From assembly GCA_000818945.1 (NCBI GenBank), contig KN805430.1:1-64000 (forward strand): a DNA stretch of 64,000 nt, read 5' to 3'. Source of the stretch: Schizochytrium sp. CCTCC M209059 (Eukaryota; Sar; Bigyra; Thraustochytrida; Thraustochytriidae). Within the stretch, counting starts at the first letter, position 1. Each line of letters opens with the position of its first letter. Below are positions 19,230-28,622 of this stretch, piece by piece. A program made the position numbers and the translations under genes. The notes below the pieces were generated by a model that saw only the letters and a program-made list of their open reading frames with translations, searched no databases and was not told the origin of the DNA.

Positions 19230-20207
19230 GTTGATCTTGTAGATCGCTAAAAACAATTTTCACGTCTCTCTTTTTTTTCTTTTTACTTTTTTTTTTTACA
19301 GGATCGATCCTATGATCTACGATCGCTCTTCTTCAAAAAAAAACTTTGGGACCCGGCAAATGATCTCAGTGGCTTTTTCATTTAACAGAAGAGATCCGTG
19401 ACGCCAAGCTATGAGCTCGCAGAGGATTTTGGCCCAAAAATTGGTGGGACACTACGAAGTGCGATCTTCACTTTCAGGAGAGTGTAACAAAAATCTACTC
19501 CACACGGGCTCTGCTTTTACAGAGAGAAAACAAAAGTTGAGGTTGGTAAAAAAAAAAACTTATGCCGTTGCTAAGCACGAGTACTTTCTCGTCGGTCATC
19601 AACGGAGTGGCCATTGCTGTCGTTCGGACTTACTTTCGGCTATTTACCGCGCTACAAAGGTCGACGCGTCAACCCCATAATGTATTTAGGTCCACGATCA
19701 CCTCGCCGCATTCTTGCACTTATGGCGGGGGCAGGCATACGGTATAGTACATTTTATTTATGTGTGTTATCAGCAGTTAGCTGCAGGGAGCTTCTCTGAG
19801 CCACCATGTAAAATCCCTTCTCGACCGAAGATTCTACGGAAGGCCTGTAGAGTCTCTTTGTCGATTTCAACCTTCATCATCTCAAGCTTTGTTTGCAATT
19901 AGGACCCATTGACTGATTAATTGGGACAAGGGGAAAGTGTCTTTCTCGAAAATTCGTTCCAGCGTGGCGAGCGAGTCCTGGGTCATCCGAGCAAGCAAAT
20001 AAAAAGGGCAAGTCTGCCAGACCCGCAAAGAAGCCCGCGTGCATGGCAAAGGCGCGGGCGCGTGCGTGCGTGCGTGTCCGAGGCGTGACCCTCTGCACCC
20101 GGTCGGTTGCGCGATCGGTCGGTCGGTCAGACGTCCGTTCGTTCGACTGATCGGTCGTTTGGTCGCCAAACGTCGCGGGGACGCGACACACGAGAACCTG
20201 GAGCATC
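19230..20207. other. Gene-poor interval with a weak minus-strand coding signal
   Basis: No intact gene is supported. Minus-strand frames at 19986-19770 read like one small protein broken by a frameshift (described separately). The rest holds poly-T runs and a ggtcggtcggtc repeat just upstream of the J-protein gene. Confidence 0.4.
19770..19986 (-). pseudogene. Possible frame-disrupted small gene
   Basis: From ATG 19986 one frame reads MTQDSLATLERIFEKD and then SQWVLIANKA before a stop. Immediately after, another frame reads KLEMMKVEIDKETLQAFRRI, then FGREGILHGG, and stops at 19772-19770. Both stretches are amphipathic and charged, and together would make about 70 residues with a single frame change between them. 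No family recognised, and an intron of normal size does not fit. Confidence 0.25.
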
Positions 20208-21674
20208 ATGAGGTTATGGCGCTGGAGCGTGGTTGCCTTTGCTCTGGTTGCCTTCATCGCCCTCGCGTGCGAGCCTGTAGAGGCTGCGCGACGCGGCTCG
20301 CCACGACGGGAAGCACCGAAAAAGTCAAAAGACTTTTACAAGATCTTGGGCGTGAAGCGCAACGCTTCCGACAAGGATATCAAAAAGGCGTACCGTGAAG
20401 CGGCCAAAAAGTATCACCCTGATCGTATCCAGGGTGACGACAAGGCCAAGGCCAAGGCCACGCAAAGATTTTCCGAGATTGGCAAGGCCTACGAAACCCT
20501 TTCGGATCCTGAGCAACGGCGTATCTATGACCAAGTCGGTGAAGAGGGTCTCAACGGCGGTGGCGGTGGAGGTGGTGGCCAGCCTCGTCAACAGCGCGGT
20601 CATCCAGGTGGAGGCTTTAACTTTGGTGGAGGTTTTGGCGGAGGTGGACCCGGCATGGGACGAGGTCGACCTGGCGCAGGATTCGGTGGCGGCGGCGGCG
20701 GTGGCGGTGGCTTCAATTTTGGTGATATGTTTGGCAACATGTTTGGCGGTATGGGAGGAGGTGGAGGAGGCGGGCACCCAGGGGCAGGGGCGAGAAGAGG
20801 CCGGCCTCAACCAGCAGCCCCGAAAGACATTTTCGCCGGCACTCCCGTCGCTAATCTCGAAGGCAAGGGCATCAGTAGTCAGCTCGCGGCGAAAAATCGC
20901 AAGACGCGCATGTGGACTGTCCTTTTCTACAAGTTGGAAAATGAGAAATTGCAATCCATCTTTGTCAAGCTCGCCGAGCGATATCAAGGCACTGTCCATG
21001 TGGGCGCTGTGAATTGCGCTAAACCGGAAAACGCCAAGGGCTGCGATCACTTTGCCAAGGAAGCTCCACGCTCTGCGTTTCCCTTTGTGAAGGCCCTTTA
21101 TCCTGGAAAGCCCTCGCAAACGTTCAAGGGCAAAAAGATATCGACAAAGACGATTGCCGCAAGTGTCGATGCCTACTTGGAACAGCTCGTCACCATCATC
21201 CACTCAACAGCGGAGGCGAGGACCTTTACTGAGTCTTGTGTGAAGGAGGGCCGCCGCGCGTGCGTGATTCTTTTGTCTGACGCAGGCAAGGACAAACCGC
21301 CAATGCTTCTCGGCGCCTCTGCAGCATTCAACTATCAAAAGCTCGATTTTGCTTATTGGCCTACCAAGATAAAGAGCGAGAGCGCCGCGGCATACCGATA
21401 CCTCACGCGAGGCGATGCGGAGCCACGTGGCGAAGAAGGGGAGGAAGGCGGGGTGCCCGATGACAAATCACTGCCCTTGCTCATGGCGTGCAAGACGGGC
21501 GCATATCTTGGCGATCCCGACGTCAAGAGCTTCAAGTTCGAGGCAGAAGACGCGAAGCGGGACATCAAGTCGTTCAAGCAGTACACGCGGATCTTGAGCG
21601 ACGCCTACTTTACAGATCGGAGTGCAGCCAAGCGAAGAGCAGCACGCGAGTCCTCCGCCAAGGACGAGCTCTGA
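20208..21674 (+). CDS. ER-luminal J-domain protein with thioredoxin-like domain and KDEL tail
   Basis: A 488-residue co-chaperone. Signal peptide at residues 1-26 (VVAFALVAFIALACEPVEA). J domain at about 41-107, with the HPD triad at 70-72 that stimulates Hsp70 ATPase activity. A Gly-rich linker spans about 115-205. A thioredoxin-like fold at about 220-325 (RMWTVLFYKLENEKLQSIF, then VHVGAVNCAKPENAKGC) has no CxxC at the expected active-site position. The protein ends exactly in KDEL, the ER retrieval signal. It should act with BiP in folding or degradation. The layout recalls ERdj5/DNAJC16-type proteins but with a redox-inactive thioredoxin domain. ATG 20208 begins the signal peptide. Confidence 0.9.
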   Translation: MRLWRWSVVAFALVAFIALACEPVEAARRGSPRREAPKKSKDFYKILGVKRNASDKDIKKAYREAAKKYHPDRIQGDDKAKAKATQRFSEIGKAYETLSDPEQRRIYDQVGEEGLNGGGGGGGGQPRQQRGHPGGGFNFGGGFGGGGPGMGRGRPGAGFGGGGGGGGGFNFGDMFGNMFGGMGGGGGGGHPGAGARRGRPQPAAPKDIFAGTPVANLEGKGISSQLAAKNRKTRMWTVLFYKLENEKLQSIFVKLAERYQGTVHVGAVNCAKPENAKGCDHFAKEAPRSAFPFVKALYPGKPSQTFKGKKISTKTIAASVDAYLEQLVTIIHSTAEARTFTESCVKEGRRACVILLSDAGKDKPPMLLGASAAFNYQKLDFAYWPTKIKSESAAAYRYLTRGDAEPRGEEGEEGGVPDDKSLPLLMACKTGAYLGDPDVKSFKFEAEDAKRDIKSFKQYTRILSDAYFTDRSAAKRRAARESSAKDEL

Positions 21675-21783
21675 AAGAAATACAAAACAAAAAACATGAC
21701 GCGCCTCATTGTGATGGGGCGAGACACTTGTAGTTAGAACAAACACCGGATTTTATTTTTTCTTACGTATTCCTTTTCTTTTC

Positions 21784-22215
21784 CTATATGCATGGGTCCT
21801 TGCCTGCGATCAATAGCTCATGCTTGCAATAGGCTACAAATTCCGCTTTACTCAGCGGTCCTTCAGGAGCTTTGCGCTTGTCAGGAGTCGTGCCAAGAGC
21901 ACTTACGGCACTGATAAAGGCGTCTTTTCCAAGGGTCCCGCTTTTCCCGGTATCGTACATTTCAAAGAGCGTTTCTAGATCCTGGTCCGTAAAGATGCTG
22001 CTTTGTGCGCCGTTCTTGCGCTTTGCTGCAAGGTCTTGCAGCTTCGCCGCGAGAAACTCGTGCACGTTTTCTGGTCGCTCAAAAACGACTGCAGACCCGA
22101 GCTCATTGAACAGACCAAGAATATTGTGCTTTTTCAAGTATGCGCGCGCTTCATCTCGAGGGTCCTTGCGTCCTCCAGCGCTCTGCACATCTTTTGATCC
22201 CTTGGTCTCCGCCAT
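21784..22215 (-). CDS. EFCAB10-like protein (RIIa-type dimerisation domain plus EF-hand region)
   Basis: A 143-residue protein. Residues about 27-60 form a DPY-30/RIIa-like helix pair (ARAYLKKHNILGLFNELGSA, then the NVHEFLAAKLQDL motif). A C-terminal part resembles a degenerate EF-hand pair (LFEMYDTGKSGTLGKDAF). This combination is typical of EFCAB10 and related ciliary proteins that dock on A-kinase-anchoring-type helices of radial spokes. It implies a flagellated stage, as inference. The EF loop lacks some canonical acidic ligands, so calcium binding is uncertain. ATG 22215 is chosen because the domain starts 26 residues later. Convergent with the J-protein gene. Confidence 0.7.
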   Translation of the reverse strand: MAETKGSKDVQSAGGRKDPRDEARAYLKKHNILGLFNELGSAVVFERPENVHEFLAAKLQDLAAKRKNGAQSSIFTDQDLETLFEMYDTGKSGTLGKDAFISAVSALGTTPDKRKAPEGPLSKAEFVAYCKHELLIAGKDPCI

Positions 22216-22463
22216 GGTGCACCGCTGCACGGGCGTTATTCCTTTCCTCTTCCGTGTCTGCCTTGCCTCGTCCAAGCAGTCGACCGATGGCTGCAAGCTT
22301 CTTTCGCGCAACTTGCGACTTACCCCTTTTGCATGTCTGCTTGCTTTTATAAAGTGTATGATGACAAAATTTTAATACTGCCTCGCACTCTGTTTTACGA
22401 CCTCTGTTCAACTCGTAAGAACAACACTACTAATAAAAAGAAAAAAACGTAACGGTAATGTCA

Positions 22464-24164
22464 TTAATTGGTGGGATCTTTGAATGATGATGATATCAGT
22501 GGTGCTGTCTCTACGTCATCTTCATTGTGATAGTGCATAATGCGCGACGCTTGCCGGAGCATGTCGCGAGACTCAGTCTTGCGGCCGAAACAGTACGCAA
22601 CGTCTTCTTTGTCCAGAGTTGGCTCGGCCCGAGAGCCTCTTGCTTGGTTGAGAAGACCATGTGCAACACGAGCATCGTAAATGTTGAGGAGGGTGCCTGA
22701 CACAATACCGACGGAAGCAAGAGATATGAACAGGTACTCCGCCGTGCGAAATGTCCCTGACGAAGCGTGAATGCCCGCGACGCCAAGCGGGACAATAGCG
22801 AGCGCAAGGTTCTGTGCCGCCGTGACAACACCCATGGCCATACCGACGTCACCAGGTGCAACGAGGGTAATTGATGGCCACAAGGTAGTGCAAAATATCG
22901 TGTAGCCAATTCCCTGGAGCACGAGCGGCACCACTGCATTCAAGGCGGTGAGAGCCAACAAGAGGTGTACAAACAGAATGGTCACAGCTGCACAAAGGAT
23001 GAAGCTGGCGCGATGCCCGATGCGATCCACGACAAAGGCAAGACATGGAACGCCTACAGCGCTGACTGCAAAGGGAACTCCCATGAGTACACTTGCGCGA
23101 CTTTCGGCTGAGACGTGCGCTGCACACGAGATTTGTCCATCAGCGCAACACTCGCCGCCGCAAATACGCTCGATTAAAAAGGCACTGGCCACGTTGTTAA
23201 AGGGCATAATGGTTCCATAAATGGCCATGCATGACACTAAGAGCAACCAATATGAAGCTGGCCAACGTCGCAGGGAATGCCAGGTGTGGGCAATTGTAAG
23301 CTGCGGGCGTGTCGATGTGCCCGAGGAGGTCCCGGCACCAGCATCGGCACCAGCAGCAGCAGCAGCAGCGCGCGACACTAGTAACTCCTCGCGGCGACGT
23401 TCGAGACGCAGCACATATGCCGCAGAAGGTAGGCACAAGCCAATAACGACAATGCTCACAAGAAAGGACATGTGCACGCCTGCTCTACGCGCCACCATTG
23501 GGCTGAGGACGTTCGTCGTCACTGATCCAAAGCGCGATATAGACAGCGATATCCCCATGGCCAAGGCAAGGTGTGGAGATCCATGGAACCAACTTGCCAG
23601 ACAAGCCGATACGCTCACGCAAAGGGACTCGGCGCCGCTTCCGTATACGAAGCGGCCCAAGAGGACGATGTTTTCAATCCGTGCAAATACGCCTATCCAA
23701 ACGAGGAACTGTCCGGCCATAAGAGTGCTTGAAAAGATGAGACTCATCCATGCTGGTCCAAATCGATCCACGAGCATGCCCCCGCCAAGAGGGATGATGA
23801 TATTGGGAACCGAGTAAACGGAGTAGATGAGACCGAAAAAAGTATTGAACGAAAGAGCGTGGCTTGAGCCGTTTGCAAATGAGGCTTCAAGCTGGTCGTG
23901 TAGGGCCGATGGTACGTCTGACGCGTAATAGCATGCAAAGAGCTGGAAGGCGCCGAGGATCATGACGATCCAGGCGCTTCGCCGGCCATCTGCACCCAGC
24001 ACATCTTCTTGGTCGTCGAGATGTGCATCGTGCTTTACGTCGTAAACTTCGACAGCGTCGAGTCCGAGGAGTGAGCGCTCTTCCTCCACCATGTCTATAC
24101 CGCGTCGCCTGCGCACAGCGTCATGCTCTGCAAGGCCGTCGGGCGGCTCGGGCCGTGGCGCCAT
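22464..24164 (-). CDS. MFSD1-like major facilitator transporter
   Basis: A 566-residue protein with twelve hydrophobic helices in two bundles, joined by an Ala/Gly-rich loop near residues 265-285. Motifs fit the MFS fold: GGGMLVDRFGP after helix 2 and FVVDRIGHRASF after helix 8. The sequence and the ICGGECCADG luminal loop most resemble MFSD1, a lysosomal dipeptide exporter family. An N-terminal EERSLL matches the acidic dileucine sorting signal, and the tail carries ETAPLISS; both fit lysosome or vacuole targeting. Substrate is inferred from family only. ATG 24164 is the first methionine in a frame that otherwise starts with GTG. Confidence 0.75.
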   Translation of the reverse strand: MAPRPEPPDGLAEHDAVRRRRGIDMVEEERSLLGLDAVEVYDVKHDAHLDDQEDVLGADGRRSAWIVMILGAFQLFACYYASDVPSALHDQLEASFANGSSHALSFNTFFGLIYSVYSVPNIIIPLGGGMLVDRFGPAWMSLIFSSTLMAGQFLVWIGVFARIENIVLLGRFVYGSGAESLCVSVSACLASWFHGSPHLALAMGISLSISRFGSVTTNVLSPMVARRAGVHMSFLVSIVVIGLCLPSAAYVLRLERRREELLVSRAAAAAAGADAGAGTSSGTSTRPQLTIAHTWHSLRRWPASYWLLLVSCMAIYGTIMPFNNVASAFLIERICGGECCADGQISCAAHVSAESRASVLMGVPFAVSAVGVPCLAFVVDRIGHRASFILCAAVTILFVHLLLALTALNAVVPLVLQGIGYTIFCTTLWPSITLVAPGDVGMAMGVVTAAQNLALAIVPLGVAGIHASSGTFRTAEYLFISLASVGIVSGTLLNIYDARVAHGLLNQARGSRAEPTLDKEDVAYCFGRKTESRDMLRQASRIMHYHNEDDVETAPLISSSFKDPTN

Positions 24165-25194
24165 CTTTGCTTTCGCTGGTCGGTTGGCTTGTTTTTCTTT
24201 TTGCACTCGACGAAGTTTCCCCGCCGTTGCCTTTGCAGTCCCGCCAAATAGAGCGCGCGGACTTTGTTTTGCGGGCGCAGGACGGGCGCCCCACGCTGCC
24301 TGCCCCCGCTCGCGCTTTGACGCTCGCGCGCGCGCCCACGCGGCTCTTGCGCTTCGGCCTTTGCAGGGAGGGCTGCGGCCTCGATCTCTTCATTTGAAGA
24401 GACGGAGAGACACACGCTTCGAGAGGGGGGGAAATGGGAGAGAGATTGCGCTTGGTGGCTTGGCTGGGCCTTTCGAGCCTGGCCAAGGCGGAAAGCTTCC
24501 TTTTCGCGCCAGCCAGGCCTAGACTTCTAGTCTAGTCTAGCCTGGTCTTCTGGCCAAGTCGCTGCTAATGGGCGAGATCCATCATACTCACGACTCGCGG
24601 TTTCGGTCAGATAATAAGATCATCGGACGTTTGGTATACATTACGAAAGTAGCAAGGCAATGCTACCCCTCAAATTTGTTATGAGAATCCTTGCAGACGC
24701 GAGGTCTTGCTCACTCATCATGCTTGTTAGCTTGATTTTGAAACGCAGATGCTCGTTCATGATGGCTTCTTGCATCGATCCCGAAGTCTCTTGGACGTTG
24801 AAGACGAGCTAGAACACACAAACTCCATCCAACGACTCACTGTCAAAACAAACGATGAATTTATCAAACGATGCGCAAGCCCTCAAGACTCGCAAAGCTC
24901 AAAGTGCTCTCTCTCTCTCTCTTGCTGCTTTCCGGTAGGTCCTTTCGTTGCATTCCTTTGCTCTCAGTTGCTCTCCCTGGCACAGCCAGTCCGGAAAAGT
25001 CCAAACGCAAACGGCTCGTGTGCGGCGCGGCGCGTGGACCAGGGAGAGAGTACGAGGCGCGCAGCGTGCGAGCGGCGAGAGGAAAGACGGCGCCATCGCC
25101 GCGCTAGCATCGCCTCTCGCTGCAGACCAGCCCTGGTACGCACAAGGCAGCAGGACGCGCCGCGCCGCTCGTAGGTGGGTGGGACTTGTGCGGC
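24165..25194. other. Intergenic, no supported gene
   Basis: A 141-codon plus-strand ORF from ATG 24749 has a plausible first 50 residues, then a CT-repeat-driven low-complexity run, and is not accepted. A CTAG-rich inverted motif lies at 24513-24546. Confidence 0.4.
24513..24546. repeat. CTAG-rich imperfect palindrome
   Basis: Begins ccaggcctagac and ends gtctagcctgg, an imperfect inverted repeat about 350 bp upstream of the MFSD1-like gene. It starts with the same decamer as the palindromic array at 10861. Confidence 0.7.
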
Positions 25195-26115
25195 ATGTCC
25201 GAAACGTCGCGCCCGCTCGAGGCCACAGACGTGCTGGCCAGGGCGGCGACAAATTGCGGCGACACGAGCATCATCTCACGCGAACAGCGCATTCAAGTAA
25301 GTGTGCGCGACATAGGGCATAGGTTGCTTTTCATCTTTCTGTCTGGCGAACCTGATCATTGAAGAAGACTGACGGTAAGGAAATTCCCAACGCAGACATT
25401 TGTGCATCTCCTGCAAGACCGAGACACATCGTCCAAGAATGCTGATGAGCTCACCGAGCTAGCAGCGGCATGCGCGCTTCTCCTCGCTTCAGACACTCGC
25501 GTTATTCTCTCTGTAGCCCCGTCTGCCGTTGACTCTTTGCTCGATGTGCTCGAGAAAGAAGCGAATCGAGTGCCCATGCCGCTCGCACTAACGGCCACAG
25601 CTCTAGCGGAGGCCACAATGAGCGATGCCGATGCTCTCAAGCGACAAAAACGAGCGCTTGACCTGGCGTGTGCCACTTGCACCGCGGATTCTTTGTACGG
25701 CAAACAAAAGGCGTGGCACTCGCAGCTTCTTGCAACAACTCGCGTGTTGCGGGAAGAGATGATGCCCACTCGGGCCTCAAACACAATGGATAGCCTTTGC
25801 TCACGCATTGTTAATGCCAAGCGGCTTCCGCAACGGCTGGCAATAGCGGCCGCGGCTATCATGTCTCTCGTTCTCGCACTTGTGTGCATCTGGGTCGTTT
25901 TTAAGACTGCTGCCAGCATGCTTGGTGCGGGCAATAGCGCCCGCCCACGCAGTCTTCGCGATGATGCGCCAAAAATACTCCCTCTCCTCTTGCTCGTTGC
26001 ATACGTATCGGTAGTGTACAAGTCGTCGTCAAGCTCCATGCCACGAACGACTGCGAACAAGATCATTGCGGCGCTCTCGCGTAATGTTGTCGAGGCGCAC
26101 GCACCGCTGCCATGA
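25195..26115 (+). CDS. Unknown two-exon protein with C-terminal membrane segments
   Basis: Exon 1 is 25195-25296 and exon 2 is 25396-26115, giving 273 residues. The intron (99 bp) has the donor caa|gtaagt and ends caacgcag; it is phase 0 and joins an ATG exon to a frame that otherwise has only a GTG start. Residues 1-190 look helical and soluble (SAVDSLLDVLEKEANRV, then TALAEATMSDADALKRQ). Two hydrophobic segments follow near 205-230 (IMSLVLALVCIWVVFKTAA) and 240-255 (ILPLLLLVAYVSVVYK). I do not recognise a family. It may be a tail-anchored or hairpin membrane protein of the endomembrane system. Confidence 0.65.
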
Positions 26116-26674
26116 TAATCGATGGACGGGCTAAGCTGTCGGATGCGACTGCCTTTGGATCTGTCTTTGTATCACTGCGCGTGCGAAGGGAATGCACGGC
26201 ATGCATGTCTTATGTGTGGAATCAACGGGCGAGCCAGAACAATGATGGCGTTGCGCGCTCCCCTCCTCCATTTTGCTTTATCTAACATCAGGGAGGAGCA
26301 ACTCTTTCCACAAAAGACGTGTGATGCGTCCGCAAGCGAGTCTGGCGAAAAGGAACACAAACTTCAGGCTCGCAGTGAAACACTCACTGGGCGGTTCTGT
26401 TCAAGGCGATGTGCGGGTCTCGCATCGCATACAACAAAGGTTTCTATTTTGATATCTTTCAAATGATAGAACGTGTCTTGGTCTAATTTGAATGAGAACC
26501 TCTTTTCACGCGCTCGCGCGCGCGCCCCTTATATCTTGCGTAGGGAGGGGGGCGGGGGGGAAGGAAGGGAGGGGGAAAGAGACCGGGCCAAAGTTCTTGT
26601 AGTTACAGGGCAAGGAAGACCGGGACAAAGTTCTTGTAGTTACAGGGCAAGGATCGAGGTTCACGGCCAAGTTC
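26116..26674. other. Intergenic, no gene seen
   Basis: Between two convergent genes. Contains a purine-rich tract (26549-26580) and a 37-bp tandem duplication at 26581-26653. Confidence 0.5.
26581..26653 (+). repeat. 37-bp tandem duplication
   Basis: Two nearly identical units at 26581-26617 and 26618-26653 (shared core caaagttcttgtagttacag) lie just beyond the stop codon of the aminotransferase gene. Confidence 0.85.
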
Positions 26675-28039
26675 TCATTGCGGGAAGGGTTGCTCAAGAC
26701 GATGCGTGGGGCCCTCGTCGCCCGTAAGCATGCCGCCGTTGTGCTCCTGATCATACTTGCGGAGCGCCTCGCCAAGACGAAGCATGGCGTTATCCATGTC
26801 GCTTTGCGAGGCGAGCGAAAAGGAGAGTCGCGCAAATGGAAGATCCTTGCCCGAGGGGGAAAAATCGTGCCCGGCCACGACAAGAATGCCAGAGTCGTGC
26901 ACGAGGCGCCTGACAAATTCACGCGTGCTGCGCAAGCCCTCAAAGTTGAGCCAGATGAACATGCCAGCGTCAGGAACGGCAAGATGCACCATGTTGCTTG
27001 GCAGGTGCGAGGAAATGCTCTCGATGAGGTCGTCGCGTCGTTCCCGGTAGAAAGCGGCGACCTTACGCACGTGCTCGGAGAAGCCGCGAATGCCCCACAG
27101 CTGCAGAATGCCCAAGAGGATGCTCTGCGAGACTCCGCTGGCATGCAGATCGGTGACCTGCTGATGAAGAACAACGCGGTTGACAATCTCCTTGGGGCCG
27201 GTCATGAAACCGAGACGAAAGCCAGCCGAGATGACCTTGGAAAAGCTGTCAAAGCGCACAACGCGCTCGTCAACGTCCATCGAGTACAGCGAAGGGATCC
27301 AGTCGGCCTCGTCCCGAAATTGCAAAAAGTAATAAGGGTCGTCTTCAAGGATGAGAAGATCGTGCTTGCAGGCAATCGCGTAAAGCTCTCGGCGGCGCTC
27401 GAGGCTGAGCGAGATGCCCGTTGGGTTGGAGCCCGTGGGGATCACGTAGAGCACCTTGGGCTTGGCCTCGAGCGGGTGGTCCTGGGCCCAGTTGGTGAGC
27501 AAGGTGTCCATGGCAGAGGGCACGAGGCCCTGGCTGTCAGTTTTCACACCAACAACGTTGCAGCCATACGGCTTGAGAAAGTTGAGCGTGCCCGCGTACA
27601 CGGCCTCCTCAACGAGAATAGAGTCAGTGGTCTCCACCAGACACTCGATCGTCTTTGTCAAGGCGTCCTGGCTTCCGGTGGACATGAAAATTTCTCTGTT
27701 CTCGCGAATGCTCTGCGGGGGCGCGTGGAAATGGTCTTGAAACTCCTCCAAAAATGCGCGGAGTGCCGGGAGACCAGCCGATGGTGTGTACTGGAGCATC
27801 TCTGGGACGTTGTCAACTTTGATGCTGACGTTTTGGCCGTCTTCGCCACGCATCGAGAAGGAGAGCTCGGTCAGCGGAAAGGTATCCGGGTTGGGCATAC
27901 CACCGCCCAGACTGATGGCGCCCGGCTTGGACATGAGGTTCATGAGCGCCCGAATAGCCGACGGTTCTCTGGCACGGCTGCGTTTCGTCAGGAAGCGGTC
28001 GTACCTGCCCACCGCGTTGTCCCCCATGGCCACTGACAT
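26675..28039 (-). CDS. PLP-dependent aminotransferase, kynurenine/2-aminoadipate (AADAT) type
   Basis: A 454-residue fold-type I aminotransferase. Visible motifs: ISLGGGMPNPDTFP near the start of the fold, MLQYTPSAGLPALRAFL, VIPTGSNPTGISLSLERR, LILEDDPYYFL, and SFSKVISAGFRLGF with the PLP lysine near residue 266. The C-terminal arginine region reads LPFARLSFSLA. The pattern is that of the KAT/AadAT group, which transfers amino groups between 2-aminoadipate, kynurenine or aromatic amino acids and 2-oxoglutarate. Lysine degradation or synthesis and tryptophan breakdown are the candidate pathways. ATG 28039 is chosen; the frame continues upstream only to a TTG. Complete by comparison with the usual 425-475 residues. 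Confidence 0.85.
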   Translation of the reverse strand: MSVAMGDNAVGRYDRFLTKRSRAREPSAIRALMNLMSKPGAISLGGGMPNPDTFPLTELSFSMRGEDGQNVSIKVDNVPEMLQYTPSAGLPALRAFLEEFQDHFHAPPQSIRENREIFMSTGSQDALTKTIECLVETTDSILVEEAVYAGTLNFLKPYGCNVVGVKTDSQGLVPSAMDTLLTNWAQDHPLEAKPKVLYVIPTGSNPTGISLSLERRRELYAIACKHDLLILEDDPYYFLQFRDEADWIPSLYSMDVDERVVRFDSFSKVISAGFRLGFMTGPKEIVNRVVLHQQVTDLHASGVSQSILLGILQLWGIRGFSEHVRKVAAFYRERRDDLIESISSHLPSNMVHLAVPDAGMFIWLNFEGLRSTREFVRRLVHDSGILVVAGHDFSPSGKDLPFARLSFSLASQSDMDNAMLRLGEALRKYDQEHNGGMLTGDEGPTHRLEQPFPQ

Positions 28040-28181
28040 GGTCTTTCTCTGGCTTCGAGGATCAATCAATCGATCTATTTAGTTTCTATCTTCTTCGTTT
28101 TCTAATGCGTGCGAGAAACAACGAGATTGTGATTTGCCGCTCCCTTGGTCCCATTCCCGTGCGCTGCTCTTCATCACTGCA

Positions 28182-28622
28182 ATGTCTAACAATTTACTAC
28201 ACCTCGACCACGTGGTCGGTCAACTGTCGCAGTTGCCGCCGCGCACAAAACTCCGAGCCGTCGAAGCGCCCAAGTCTCGTAGATATTGTTCATCGCAAGT
28301 GAAGCATTCTCGGATCGTCGAGGAGGTATAGTATATCCTCAGTCGCTTTCCTCATTACTTTGCCTTGCCTCCCTTCAAGTTTCTTTATGCGGTCATGACG
28401 CGCATTGCGCGAAGCAGGACCGTTTGGAAGGAAGAGTCCGGGTCCTGCCGGTGCGAGCGCAGCGCGGCGAGCGACGGTGACCGTTCCTGCAACGCGCGAC
28501 GTGCCAGCGGTGCGGCACACTCCGCCCCTGCCCTGCCGATCGAGCAAGCGAGCGAACCAGCCAGCCAGCAAGAGCACCGCAGCCGCAGGCGGCTCCGGTG
28601 CCGGGGAAGCCCTCCTTCGTAA
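28182..28622 (+). CDS. Tentative two-exon small protein
   Basis: Exon 1 (28182-28325) encodes 48 residues starting MSNNLLHLDHVVGQLSQL. A 54-bp candidate intron (gtatag to ttcaag) leads to exon 2 (28380-28622), which is Arg/Ser/Ala-rich and ends at TAA, 128 residues in all. The first exon reads as a real helix; the second is low-complexity and competes with another open frame that ends KLARMQATASSCGTC. Divergent from the aminotransferase gene, 142 bp between starts. No family recognised. Confidence 0.3.

Noticed and set aside
24749..25174. A 141-codon plus-strand ORF from an ATG
   Set aside because: The second half comes from a CT microsatellite and GC-rich sequence, and it ends just before the first exon of the spliced orphan; more likely 5' flank.
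26678..28036. A 452-codon plus-strand frame antisense to the aminotransferase
   Set aside because: Mirror of the minus-strand gene in the complementary frame; no domain, while the minus strand has the full PLP-enzyme motif set.
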